From contig CAZTOP010000065.1 of assembly GCA_964615145.1 (NCBI GenBank), forward strand, positions 1 through 15,985: a DNA stretch of 15,985 nt, in the 5' to 3' direction. Under the pieces are notes generated by a model. It worked only from the letters and a program-made list of their open reading frames with translations, did no database searches and had not been told where the DNA came from. Shown here piece after piece: positions 7,438-15,087 of this stretch; position 1 is the stretch's first letter; every line of letters begins with the position of its first letter. The translations under genes and the position numbers were made by a program. The stretch is from CAIVPM01 sp964615145 (GTDB lineage Bacteria; Bacteroidota; Bacteroidia; Chitinophagales; Chitinophagaceae).

Positions 7438-8598
7438 TTATTTATTTCTTCTATGTTTTAAAATTAGATATTCTAGTAATAAGCAGTCATTAAAAGCCGA
7501 TGAATACCACTTAAATTGTGTTATAGAACTCAATTTTTGAGAAACCGTTTTTATAGAATTGTTTAAATGCCCAAATAAATGCCCTGTATAATACACAAAA
7601 TCAGTGTTGTATGTACCACCAACTACGTCATCATAAGATAATTCATAATCTGGGACCGAGGCATTCATTTTATACAATGTATTTAATAATAGTATTTTAT
7701 ACATCATTCCATTGGTATTTTTGAATGATGTATTTATTTTTTTTATAATTTCTGGTTTTAAATTCTCCCATGCTTTAGTATTGCCTGATGTGTACAACCT
7801 GCCAAGATGATAATACAATACTGAAGGGTAAGAATAATATGGAGAAATATAACTATAATATTCATTTACATAATTATTACAAATCATATCCATTAATAAA
7901 TTGTAAGTAGTAGAATCAGTATTTCTCCAATTCAATTTATATTTATTTACAAAACTTAGAATATTACAATGAACTCCAAAATCAAAATCGACTGGCATTT
8001 TTTTACCATACCAAGTTGAATAAGCTTGTAAGTTTCGATATTTCTTAAATGTATTTTTTATAGTTGCATAATATCCATTGGCGAATTGTTGCATCAAAAA
8101 ATGTGATTTTTCTGCGGTAGAATCATCAATTTCCAAAACAGATAAAATGATGCTTGTATCATCTAAGTCATCTGCTAAAGCTAGAGATTTCTTGAATTTA
8201 TTCAGTATTTTATCATTCGGAAAAAAATCATTTCCATTATCAGTTCTCCAAAAATTATACGTTAATCGTCCACTAATATTTTGGTAATGTGCAAATGCTT
8301 TTTTAGTTCTGTTAATAATTGTATCGGCAACAACTTTTTCATTGCTATTTAAGTATGGTTTTAGTTCTTGCAGGGTGTAAGCAATAAGTGCAGTAAAAAA
8401 AATATTATTATCAGGTTTTAATGTATTGTTGTTACCTCTTTGTCTAAAACTTGTAAAACTTCCTTCAACAAAAAAATCGGTCTGATTAATTTGTTTATCC
8501 AACAATTTTTGAAAAAGAATTGGAATAAAAGTGCTGTCGTTGGCACAACAAGTTGATGAGAAAATAAAAAAACAAATAAGTAGAACACAAAATCGCAT
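7438..8598 (-). CDS. Exported all-helical protein of unknown function, DxDD motif
   Basis: I do not recognise this 386-residue protein. It has a clear signal peptide: Arg2, a hydrophobic core at 4-18, and a likely cut after C-C-A at 17-19, so it is probably periplasmic or surface-located. C17 or C18 could also be a poor lipobox cysteine. The rest is rich in aromatics and predicted helices, with repeated patterns such as F-F-T-A-L-I-A-Y-T-L-Q-E-L and Y-Y-S-Y-P-S-V-L-Y-Y-H-L-G-R-L-Y, suggesting an alpha/alpha-toroid. A-D-D-L-D-D-T-S at 142-149 matches the D-x-D-D-T/S signature of class II terpene cyclases, also an alpha/alpha-barrel, but export makes that activity unlikely and one short motif proves little. 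It is the first gene of a two-gene unit with the yggS-like gene, 2 bp apart, and divergent from the glycosyltransferase. Confidence 0.8.
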   Translation of the reverse strand: MRFCVLLICFFIFSSTCCANDSTFIPILFQKLLDKQINQTDFFVEGSFTSFRQRGNNNTLKPDNNIFFTALIAYTLQELKPYLNSNEKVVADTIINRTKKAFAHYQNISGRLTYNFWRTDNGNDFFPNDKILNKFKKSLALADDLDDTSIILSVLEIDDSTAEKSHFLMQQFANGYYATIKNTFKKYRNLQAYSTWYGKKMPVDFDFGVHCNILSFVNKYKLNWRNTDSTTYNLLMDMICNNYVNEYYSYISPYYSYPSVLYYHLGRLYTSGNTKAWENLKPEIIKKINTSFKNTNGMMYKILLLNTLYKMNASVPDYELSYDDVVGGTYNTDFVYYTGHLFGHLNNSIKTVSQKLSSITQFKWYSSAFNDCLLLEYLILKHRRNK

Positions 8599-8602
8599 TC
8601 AG

Positions 8603-8610
8603 CAAAATTA
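8603..8610 (-). promoter_or_regulatory. Candidate -7 element (TAATTTTG) for the exported-protein/yggS unit
   Basis: TAATTTTG on the minus strand is an exact TAnnTTTG match, ending only 4 nt before the ATG (8598-8596). A start site about 5-7 nt downstream would fall at or next to the ATG, implying a leaderless or nearly leaderless mRNA. No good -33 TTTG is seen, so the call is tentative. Confidence 0.35.
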
Positions 8611-8702
8611 ATGTTAAAGATAAATGCACACCACTTTTCAACATATCAACATAATATTAACCCCAATTTATTAACTATAAGTTAATAGACCCATTCAAAC
8701 CC

Positions 8703-8710
8703 TATTTTTG
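8703..8710 (+). promoter_or_regulatory. Candidate -7 element (TATTTTTG) for the glycosyltransferase gene
   Basis: TATTTTTG fits TAnnTTTG exactly and lies 4 nt before the first ATG (8715). A second in-frame ATG follows at once (8718). Transcription would begin at the start codon, again suggesting a leaderless message. No -33 TTTG lies 19-21 bp upstream. Confidence 0.35.
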
Positions 8711-8714
8711 TTTT

Positions 8715-9839
8715 ATGATGATACCTCAATTTGTTTGGCAAATATTTTTTTATAGTTTTTGTTTGGTAACAGCAATACAAGTAATATACTATTTGTATTT
8801 TTTTTGCCGCCTGGCTTTTTACAAAGAAAAACCCAAAACCACTATCAATCAACACCCTGTTTCGGTAATTATTTGTGCAAAAAACGAAGCTGCAAATCTT
8901 GCTAAAAACCTACCAGGCATACTAGTACAAAACTATAGAACCACACACGAAATTATTGTTGTGAACGATAATTCAGAAGATGAAAGCAGATACATTATTG
9001 ATGAATATAAAAAAGATTTTAAAAACCTTACAATGATTGAACTTGTGCAAGAGGCAAAGCATATCATTGGAAAAAAATTTCCATTAAGTATGGGTATTAA
9101 GAGTAGTAAATATGAAACTCTTTTACTTACCGATGCTGATTGTGTGCCAGCCAGCGAAAATTGGGTCTCTAAAATGCAGGATGGTTACAGAGATGGAATA
9201 GAAATTGTTTTTGGTTATGGTGCTTACATAAAATCGCCAGGCATTTTAAATAAACTTATCAGATTTGAGACTTTTCATACTGCATTACAATATTTTTCAT
9301 ACTCACTAGCAGGGTTGCCTTATATGGGTGTAGGTAGAAATTTAAGCTATAAAAAAGATTTATTTATCAGAAATAAAGGCTTTTCATCAATGAATCATTT
9401 ACCCAGTGGCGATGATGATTTGTTTATAAACCAAGTAGCTAGCAAAAAAAATACTGCAATTGTTATAGATTCAGATGCTCATACTTTAAGTGAACCTAAA
9501 ACAACATTTAATGAATGGATGAAACAAAAGAACAGACATTATACAACAGCAAAATTTTATAGTAGTAAACACAAAATTTTACTGGGACTCTATTCTGCGA
9601 GTTTTTTCTTATTCTACCCGCTTTTTATTATTAGTGTAATTTTCTTTAGTTGGTGGATCTCCTTATCAGTTTTTGGAGTTCGCTTTTTGTTACAAGCATT
9701 TGTTTACTCAAAAACAATGAAAAAACTTAATGAAAAGGATTTACTACCTTGGTTTTTCTTTTTAGATTTGTGGATGTTTGTTTATCAGGCATTATTTATT
9801 CCTGCATTATTTAAAAAGCCCCAACCCAATTGGAATTAG
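8715..9839 (+). CDS. Membrane glycosyltransferase, family 2
   Basis: A 374-residue GT2 enzyme of the processive/membrane type. An N-terminal transmembrane helix (7-31) precedes a GT-A domain starting V-S-V-I-I-C-A-K-N-E (49-58), with nucleotide-binding aspartate in I-V-V-N-D-N-S (81-87). The DxD-type metal site is L-T-D-A-D-C-V-P (Asp140, Asp142). S-G-D-D-D-L-F (231-237) supplies the acceptor-site acidic residues, and Q-K-N-R-H (271-275) matches the Q-x-x-R-W/H motif of BcsA- and IcaA-like synthases. Two to three hydrophobic segments follow (about 290-320 and 350-370). It probably moves a sugar from a nucleotide donor onto a lipid or growing glycan at the inner membrane; the sugar is unknown. 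It stands alone, divergent from the exported-protein/yggS unit. Either ATG 8715 or 8718 could start it. Confidence 0.9.
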   Translation: MMIPQFVWQIFFYSFCLVTAIQVIYYLYFFCRLAFYKEKPKTTINQHPVSVIICAKNEAANLAKNLPGILVQNYRTTHEIIVVNDNSEDESRYIIDEYKKDFKNLTMIELVQEAKHIIGKKFPLSMGIKSSKYETLLLTDADCVPASENWVSKMQDGYRDGIEIVFGYGAYIKSPGILNKLIRFETFHTALQYFSYSLAGLPYMGVGRNLSYKKDLFIRNKGFSSMNHLPSGDDDLFINQVASKKNTAIVIDSDAHTLSEPKTTFNEWMKQKNRHYTTAKFYSSKHKILLGLYSASFFLFYPLFIISVIFFSWWISLSVFGVRFLLQAFVYSKTMKKLNEKDLLPWFFFLDLWMFVYQALFIPALFKKPQPNWN

Positions 9840-9915
9840 ATAATAGCAAATATTTTCCTATCATCAATAATTCTAAATAAATTGGGGGTATGTGAGTTTA
9901 AATAAGTATCAATCT

Positions 9916-10155
9916 CTAAAAAAGTAATATCTTCTTTATTAAAACAATATCTTCTCCATTGATATTAAAAGATTGAAACTTTTCTGTTGCACTATCTGGA
10001 ATAATAAAATTCCATTGATTATTTTTTCTATCTGGCGGCTTAGGATTATTAAAAAAGTGTCCTGTATAAATGGTTCCATCTTTCATTGTTATAACCATTC
10101 TTTCGTTGTGTGCCGTTAATCTATTGGCAAATATTGCAATATCTTCTAAGTTCAT
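9916..10155 (-). CDS. Small Sm/LSm-like protein, function unknown
   Basis: A 79-residue protein that I do not recognise by name. Its architecture matches an Sm fold: an N-terminal helix (2-16, L-E-D-I-A-I-F-A-N-R-L), then strand pattern M-V-I-T-M-K-D-G-T-I-Y-T-G-H-F (20-34), equivalent to Sm motif 1 (h-x-h-x-x-G-x-x-h-x-G-x-h). A variable loop (35-46) and strand W-N-F-I-I-P-D follow, and finally F-N-I-N-G-E-D-I-V-L-I-K-K-I (63-76), like Sm motif 2 (I-x-G-x-x-I-x-x-I). The Hfq signature K-H is missing, so it is not a standard Hfq. It could bind RNA, or be an Sm-fold protein with another role. The gene is monocistronic, with its 3' end facing the glycosyltransferase and a long AT-rich gap upstream. 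The gene itself is likely real; the fold assignment is inference. Confidence 0.72.
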   Translation of the reverse strand: MNLEDIAIFANRLTAHNERMVITMKDGTIYTGHFFNNPKPPDRKNNQWNFIIPDSATEKFQSFNINGEDIVLIKKILLF

Positions 10156-10541
10156 TTTTTTAGGGTTAGTGCCGTAAATGTACCCTATATAAAATCATTT
10201 GTAGTATTAATTATACTTACAATTATAATTTCCTATAAACCATTATAATGATTTGTATTATTAAGTATGAAAGTTAATAAAACAACTTGAAGACATTTAT
10301 AAATTTTGAAAATAATATGACTTGAATAAACCTTTATTATGACTATAATACCAAATATTAACTCATTAAATAAAATTAACCTTTAGCTTATTGAATTTTT
10401 GCAGCAAGATGAATAATTTTTGAAAATATTGTAATTAAACAAGTTATGTTTCCATTAAAAAAAATTAAAATGTACTTTTTTTTTGAATAAGCAGCGAAAT
10501 ACTTACTTTTATTGTCATAATAAAAATAAAACTAATTGATT
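10156..10541. other. Intergenic region without a recognisable gene
   Basis: This 386-bp gap between the divergent LSm-like and T9SS cargo genes is very AT-rich with many stops in all frames. I see no tRNA, repeat array or strong hairpin. Its right end carries the candidate promoter described separately. On the minus strand TACATTTA near 10172-10179 is a 7-of-8 match to the -7 consensus for the small gene. Confidence 0.6.
10482..10511 (+). promoter_or_regulatory. Candidate promoter for the T9SS cargo gene
   Basis: TTTG at 10482-10485 and TACTTTTA at 10504-10511 are separated by 18 bp, close to the Bacteroidota arrangement (TTTG, 17-21 bp, TAnnTTTG; last base differs). The start would fall near 10517, giving a leader of about 25 nt to the ATG at 10542. 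It is the only box in the window with both halves reasonably placed and the ATG at a normal distance. Confidence 0.45.
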
Positions 10542-12953
10542 ATGAAAAAAGTTTACATCATAACTGCACTAGCCTGTTTTTTTATTTTGGCATCTCAGTT
10601 AAAAGCCCAAATGAATTATACTGTTTCTTACCCAACAATGACTTATTCAGCTATTACTGGAACATCGCCAACTTTAACATTAGCCTACCCACCAACTCTT
10701 GCAGCAATAGATGGTGCAAGTCAATATGACGAAGGTGCAGCTAATAACATTATACTTCCATTCCCATTTATTTTTAATTGCGTTCCTTACTCAATTTGTC
10801 ATATTAGTACAAATGGTTTTATTTCTCTAGGGGCCCCACTTGATACATTAAATGCTTATTGGAACAATGATTTAAAAGCAGGTCCATTAAATTACTCTGA
10901 TAATACAATGGATAAATCTATATTTTCAAGACCATTAATTGCTCCGCTTTGGGATGATTTAGACCTAACCGCAAATACCAATATAGTTTATAATACTACC
11001 GGGACTGCACCAAATAGAATTTTCACTGTACAATGGAGCAATGTTCGCTGGAGTTGGCAAGCAGCATTTGCATCTATAAACTTTCAAGTAAAATTATATG
11101 AAACTACTAATGAAATTATATTTCATTATAGAAATATTACTCCTGGAACATTATCCACCACTGCAAGTGCATCAGTAGGTTTAGCAAGTTGCTCACATGG
11201 GGTTGGCAATTTTTTAAGTCTTAGCAATCTTAGTAATTTGGCTACAATAAGTAATTCAAACTCTACAAATACAATTAATTCCAAACCAGCTTCAAACTTT
11301 GCTGTTAAGTTTACGCCTACTCAATGTTCTCAAATCCTCAATAGTGGTAAATGTCACAGTAAACCATTGATTTATGGACAAACTTTCTATGATTACAATA
11401 GTAATGGAGTTCAAGATATAGGTGAAAATTTTTGCTCTAATGTTAAAATTACATTATCAAATGGCAACAGTACATTCTCTAGCAAAAATGGTTATTTCTA
11501 TTTATTCGCAGATAGTTTGGGATCTTATACACTGTCTGTTGACACACTAAATGTCTACAAACCTTTTCCTCAATATCTAAGCTATAACATCAGCACATAC
11601 GATACAATCCTTCATACTTTAGCTGCTTTGCAGCCCTTTGTAACCAAAGATTCAATGAAACTAAATATAACACCTCTAATGTGGCGTCCAAGACCTGGAT
11701 TTAGTTACCCATATTATATTAGCTATCAAAATATTGGAACAACTTCCATCAGTCCAACACTAAATTTTGATTACAATGGTTCAAAACTAATTTTAGATAG
11801 TTTTACTAACACAAGTATCTTAAGTTCATTAAACAACTTAAAGCTTGATATAAATAATATACAACCAGGACAAACTGGATATTTTATTGCATATTTCAGA
11901 GTTAAACCAACTGTTCCACTTGGCGATAGTATTGTTGTAGATGCTAATTTAACATACACTACTAATGTTAGACTAGCAGCATTGGTTGGTGGTTCTTACG
12001 ACCCTAATGATAAAGCTGCAACACCAGTATTAACGCCAACCCAAGTTGCACTAGGGAAAGATATTGACTATACCATTCGATTTCAAAATACAGGAACCGA
12101 TACTGCATTTACAGTAATCATTGATGATACTTTGAGTAACGATTTATTGGCAAATACTTTAGTATTAGTAGGCAGCTCACACAATTGTAAAACTACAGTT
12201 GAAAAAAATGTCGTTCATTTTGAATTTTTCAATATCCTGTTACCCGATAGTAATATCAATGAAACAGGAAGTCACGGTTTTGTTAGCTTTAAAATAAAAC
12301 CTAAACCTACTTTAACCAATGGTAGTTCTGTTAGTAATAAGGCATTTATTTATTTTGATTATAACGCCCCTGTTATTACTAATACCGCCATTACACAAAT
12401 TAATACAAGTGGTATTGTTACTCCTGTAAAATTTACAAGTTATGATTTAAAGATGATGAACGATAGAGCCATTAATAATATTTGGGTAACAGCATCTGAA
12501 ATAAATACATCATATTTTAACATACAACGCAGTTTTGATGGAATAAGTTTTGAAACTGTTGGAAAAACTATTGCAAAGGGCAAAGGAACTTATAGCTACA
12601 CAGATTTATTGACTAATAATAATTTGCCCAAATCAATTTACTATAGAATTCAAGTTATAGACAATGATGGCAAATATCAGTTTAGCGAAATAAAACTTGT
12701 TAATTTAAACTCAAATTCTATAAAAGGAATTAGTATTTATCCAAATCCGGCCAAGGAAACAATAACAATTATTTGTAATGATGCTAAGGAGTTTTTTATA
12801 ATTGATTTTTTGGGTAAAGAAATAATTAAGAAAAAAACATTTAACAACTCAAGTGCAATTGTTAATGTTCAAAACTTAACAAAAGGGGTCTATATAGTTA
12901 AAGTAATAACTTCTAGTGGTGAAATAAAAACAGAAAAACTAATTATAGAATAA
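10542..12953 (+). CDS. Modular T9SS type A sorting-domain surface/secreted protein
   Basis: An 803-residue exported protein. I start it at ATG 10542 (M-K-K-V-Y...), which gives a standard signal peptide (1-22, cut near L-K-A-Q); an in-frame TTG 6 nt earlier adds only M-I. Residues about 50-255 form a beta-rich nidogen-like region (P-F-P-F-I-F, S-T-N-G-F-I-S-L-G, P-L-W-D-D-L-D-L, I-F-H-Y-R-N). About 274-345 is an SdrD B-like domain (Y-D-Y-N-S-N-G-V-Q-D). About 485-620 is the D-P-N-D-K module with I-R-F-Q-N-T-G-T-D-T-A, common in Bacteroidota surface proteins. About 633-724 is a beta-sandwich (F-N-I-Q-R-S-F-D-G). The end (731-803) is the Por/T9SS type A sorting domain, with I-Y-P-N-P-A and G-V-Y-I-V-K-V. 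It crosses the outer membrane by T9SS. No catalytic motif is seen; adhesion is a guess. Confidence 0.93.
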   Translation: MKKVYIITALACFFILASQLKAQMNYTVSYPTMTYSAITGTSPTLTLAYPPTLAAIDGASQYDEGAANNIILPFPFIFNCVPYSICHISTNGFISLGAPLDTLNAYWNNDLKAGPLNYSDNTMDKSIFSRPLIAPLWDDLDLTANTNIVYNTTGTAPNRIFTVQWSNVRWSWQAAFASINFQVKLYETTNEIIFHYRNITPGTLSTTASASVGLASCSHGVGNFLSLSNLSNLATISNSNSTNTINSKPASNFAVKFTPTQCSQILNSGKCHSKPLIYGQTFYDYNSNGVQDIGENFCSNVKITLSNGNSTFSSKNGYFYLFADSLGSYTLSVDTLNVYKPFPQYLSYNISTYDTILHTLAALQPFVTKDSMKLNITPLMWRPRPGFSYPYYISYQNIGTTSISPTLNFDYNGSKLILDSFTNTSILSSLNNLKLDINNIQPGQTGYFIAYFRVKPTVPLGDSIVVDANLTYTTNVRLAALVGGSYDPNDKAATPVLTPTQVALGKDIDYTIRFQNTGTDTAFTVIIDDTLSNDLLANTLVLVGSSHNCKTTVEKNVVHFEFFNILLPDSNINETGSHGFVSFKIKPKPTLTNGSSVSNKAFIYFDYNAPVITNTAITQINTSGIVTPVKFTSYDLKMMNDRAINNIWVTASEINTSYFNIQRSFDGISFETVGKTIAKGKGTYSYTDLLTNNNLPKSIYYRIQVIDNDGKYQFSEIKLVNLNSNSIKGISIYPNPAKETITIICNDAKEFFIIDFLGKEIIKKKTFNNSSAIVNVQNLTKGVYIVKVITSSGEIKTEKLIIE

Positions 12954-12979
12954 CTAGTTTCATTACTATTCTCTTATAT

Positions 12980-13010
12980 CAATGCCCATTTATATTTAAA
13001 ATGGGCATTG
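12980..13010. terminator. Bidirectional hairpin between convergent genes
   Basis: CAATGCCCATTT (12980-12991) and AAATGGGCATTG (12999-13010) form a perfect 12-bp stem with a 7-nt loop, between the T9SS gene (stop at 12953) and the convergent hupE-like gene. The right arm overlaps the last codons of the hupE-like gene, so its C-terminal residues are constrained by the hairpin. The following tracts are only moderately U-rich (TTGT on the plus strand), so termination efficiency is uncertain. Confidence 0.7.
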
Positions 13011-13577
13011 TTGTATAGCCAAATACAAAGCAGTTCCAAAAATACAACCACTTACAAAAAGCAAGTATTCTCTTCGGTTTATTTTTAAAAAGTTTAAACA
13101 AATAAAACCAACAAACAACATCAGTAATACAAATAAACATTGAGCCAATTCAATTCCAATATTAGCAGCTAATAGTTTTAAAATTAATCCACTACCATTA
13201 CCAATTATACTTTTAAGATCGTTGCTAAAACCCAAACCGTGAATGAAACCAAAAAATAATGCAAACCAATAAATCAGTGGAAACTTATTGCTAAAGCTGA
13301 ACTTTTTTACAAATAAATTGCTAAAAGCAGTTACAACAATTGTTAATGGTATTAAAAATTCAATCCATTTACCTGAAAAATGTATTATATCGAGCACAGC
13401 TAAGCCCAATGTAATAGTATGTCCAATTGTAAAAGCGGTAATTAAAATAAGCAGTTTTTTCCAGTCAGAAAATTGATATCTTGAGCTTAAAGCAATAATA
13501 AAAAGTATATGGTCGGTGGCTCCCCAATTGGCAATATGATTGAACCCTAACTGAAAATAAATAGAAAAATTATTCAT
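12996..13577 (-). CDS. HupE/UreJ-like membrane protein
   Basis: A roughly 193-residue polytopic inner-membrane protein of the HupE/UreJ_2 group, with about six hydrophobic segments. Family histidines are in place: G-F-N-H-I-A-N-W-G-A-T-D-H-I-L-F near the N-terminus, T-I-G-H-T-I-T-L in helix 2, and F-G-F-I-H-G-L-G-F in helix 4, followed by N-I-G-I-E-L-A-Q. HupE and UreJ relatives are proposed nickel or cobalt permeases, but this shorter variant is common in Bacteroidota without hydrogenase or urease genes, and none is nearby. I start at ATG 13577; the frame can be extended 8 codons to a TTG at 13601, but that would overlap a possible -7 element and adds nothing family-like. The gene converges on the T9SS gene and follows hppD after its terminator. 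Confidence 0.85.
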   Translation of the reverse strand: MNNFSIYFQLGFNHIANWGATDHILFIIALSSRYQFSDWKKLLILITAFTIGHTITLGLAVLDIIHFSGKWIEFLIPLTIVVTAFSNLFVKKFSFSNKFPLIYWFALFFGFIHGLGFSNDLKSIIGNGSGLILKLLAANIGIELAQCLFVLLMLFVGFICLNFLKINRREYLLFVSGCIFGTALYLAIQQCPF

Positions 13578-13598
13578 TAATAAAAGTGATTGGTTTAA

Positions 13599-13627
13599 CA
13601 AGATTAGGGAAATATGTATAAAACAAA
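13599..13627 (-). promoter_or_regulatory. Possible promoter for the hupE-like gene
   Basis: On the minus strand TTTG (13627-13624) and TAATCTTG (13606-13599) are 17 bp apart, resembling the Bacteroidota -33/-7 pair with one mismatch. The ATG follows about 22 nt later. The -33 half lies in the U tract of the hppD terminator. Weak but consistent with the ATG chosen for the gene. Confidence 0.3.
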
Positions 13628-13658
13628 AAAGCCGATAGTTGTTTGCTATCAGCTTTTT
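13626..13658 (-). terminator. Intrinsic terminator of hppD
   Basis: On the minus strand the arms AAAAAGCTGATAG and CTATCGGCTTTTT pair over 13 bp with one U-G wobble around a 7-nt loop, ending in a run of six Ts. It begins 16 bp after the hppD stop codon. On the plus strand the wobble becomes a C-A mismatch, so the element is built for hppD. Confidence 0.85.
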
Positions 13659-13673
13659 TAATTTTTATAAGTT

Positions 13674-14804
13674 TTATAAATTTCCTCTTAAATCTTGCTC
13701 TCTTTCTAAAGATTCAAACAAAGCCTTAAAGTTTCCTTTACCAAAACTTTTTGCTCCTTTACGTTGAATGATTTCGAAAAACAATGTTGGTCTGTCTTCT
13801 AAAGGTTTGGTAAATATTTGCAATAAATACCCCTCGTCATCTCTATCTATCAAAATACCTAATTCTCTTAAAGGTTTTAAATCTTCATCAATAGTTCCTA
13901 CCCTATCTAAAACAGTATCATAATAACTACCTGGAATATTTAAAAATTCAATACCTCTGCTTTTTAAATCAGTTACAGTTTCTATAATGTTTTTTGTAGC
14001 AATAGCAACGTGTTGCACCCCTTCGCCATTATAAAAATCAAGATATTCTTCTACCTGTGATTTCTTTTTACCCTCTGCAGGTTCATTAATCGGAAACTTA
14101 ACATAGCCATTTCCGTTGCTCATTACCTTGCTCATTAAAGCACTATATTCAGTAGAAATATCTTTATCATCAAAACTTAAAATATTTCTAAAGCCCATTA
14201 CATCCTCGTAAAACTTTACCCAAGGATTCATTTGGTTCCAACCTACATTGCCCACACAATGGTCAACATACTGCAAACCTGTTGATGCTGGATTGTAGCT
14301 TGATTCCCACTTTCTAAATCCTGGCATAAACACACCATTATAATTTTTTCTTTCAATGAAAAGGTGAACAGTATCGCCATAAGTATGTATGCCACTCATT
14401 ACAACTTCTCCATCATCATCTTTTAAAGTTGTAGGCTCCATATAGGATTTACCACCACGTTGTGTAGTTTGCTCCCAAGCATCAGTTGCATCATCAACTC
14501 GTAACGATAAAAACTTAACACCATCGCCGTGTTTGTAAATATGGTCGGCAATTTCATTATTTATTTTTAAGGGGGTAGTTAAAACAAAAGTTAATTTGTT
14601 TTGTCTAATCACATAACTGGCTTTGTCTTTAACACCTGTTTCAGGTCCGGCATAAGCAAGACTTTGAAAACCAAAAGCAGTTTTATAAAAGTGTGCAGCC
14701 TGCTTGGCATTGCCTACATAAAACTCTACATAATCTGTTCCTTGTAAAGGTAAAAAATCAACTTGTTTTTCTGTTGTTGTTTTGGGGGTAGCTATCGTTT
14801 GCAT
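13674..14804 (-). CDS. hppD: 4-Hydroxyphenylpyruvate dioxygenase
   Basis: Converts 4-hydroxyphenylpyruvate, O2 and Fe(II) to homogentisate and CO2 in tyrosine breakdown; cytosolic. Its 376 residues are the usual bacterial-to-eukaryotic length. It has two vicinal-oxygen-chelate halves: an N-terminal one from D-Y-V-E-F-Y-V-G-N-A (24-33) and a catalytic C-terminal one from Y-V-D-H-C-V-G-N-V (179-187). The iron ligands are His182, His265 in G-V-Q-H-V-A-I-A-T, and Glu344 in F-F-E-I-I-Q-R. The C-terminal helix region G-K-G-N-F-K-A-L-F-E-S-L-E is the gate conserved in true HPPDs and absent from the mandelate synthase variant by context. No homogentisate dioxygenase or fumarylacetoacetase lies in the window, so the rest of the pathway is elsewhere. 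It has its own -7 box and terminator, hence is monocistronic. Confidence 0.97.
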   Translation of the reverse strand: MQTIATPKTTTEKQVDFLPLQGTDYVEFYVGNAKQAAHFYKTAFGFQSLAYAGPETGVKDKASYVIRQNKLTFVLTTPLKINNEIADHIYKHGDGVKFLSLRVDDATDAWEQTTQRGGKSYMEPTTLKDDDGEVVMSGIHTYGDTVHLFIERKNYNGVFMPGFRKWESSYNPASTGLQYVDHCVGNVGWNQMNPWVKFYEDVMGFRNILSFDDKDISTEYSALMSKVMSNGNGYVKFPINEPAEGKKKSQVEEYLDFYNGEGVQHVAIATKNIIETVTDLKSRGIEFLNIPGSYYDTVLDRVGTIDEDLKPLRELGILIDRDDEGYLLQIFTKPLEDRPTLFFEIIQRKGAKSFGKGNFKALFESLEREQDLRGNL

Positions 14805-14823
14805 ATAGTGTAATTGTATTTGG

Positions 14824-14831
14824 CAAAATTA
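14824..14831 (-). promoter_or_regulatory. Candidate -7 element (TAATTTTG) for hppD
   Basis: On the minus strand TAATTTTG is an exact TAnnTTTG match, ending 19 nt before the hppD ATG, so a leader of about 13 nt is predicted. The -33 region has no clear TTTG; a TTGTG occurs but is about 6 bp too far away. Confidence 0.45.
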
Positions 14832-14972
14832 AGTATAATGGGTTTCTGTAGCAGACACAATTTTTAATTTGTGATACTAATACAAAAAAAGTTCAAGCAC
14901 TATATAATAGCATAGCAGCTCATTAACAATAATTTGCGAAAAAAAATTTTTTAATTTCAACATGGTTTTTTA

Positions 14973-14980
14973 TATATTTG
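14973..14980 (+). promoter_or_regulatory. Candidate -7 element (TATATTTG) upstream of the repeat leader
   Basis: TATATTTG is an exact TAnnTTTG match. Transcription starting near 14986 would produce a leader of about 380 nt before the ATG at 15368, carrying the whole 21-bp repeat array. About 21 bp upstream there is only a T run, not a clear TTTG. No better box is visible between the array and the coding sequence. Confidence 0.42.
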
Positions 14981-15087
14981 GTTATCAATAAAAAAAAATT
15001 ATCCGGTGTTGTTAAACCTTCTTAATACCGTATTTCCATTCAATCGAACATCGAATAATTTTTTATTCCATTCCTTCATAAAAAATA

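Noticed and set aside
7438..8598. Terpene cyclase annotation for the exported protein
   Set aside because: Only the short D-L-D-D-T-S matches, and the signal peptide does not fit a cytosolic cyclase.
9916..10155. Hfq
   Set aside because: Sm-like pattern but no K-H signature in the Sm2 region and a different N-terminus.
10536..10541. TTG at 10536 as start of the T9SS cargo gene
   Set aside because: The ATG at 10542 opens a standard M-K-K signal peptide and the TTG adds just two residues.
13578..13601. TTG at 13601 as start of the hupE-like gene
   Set aside because: The eight extra codons have no family match and the TTG would lie within a possible -7 element; ATG 13577 is preferred.
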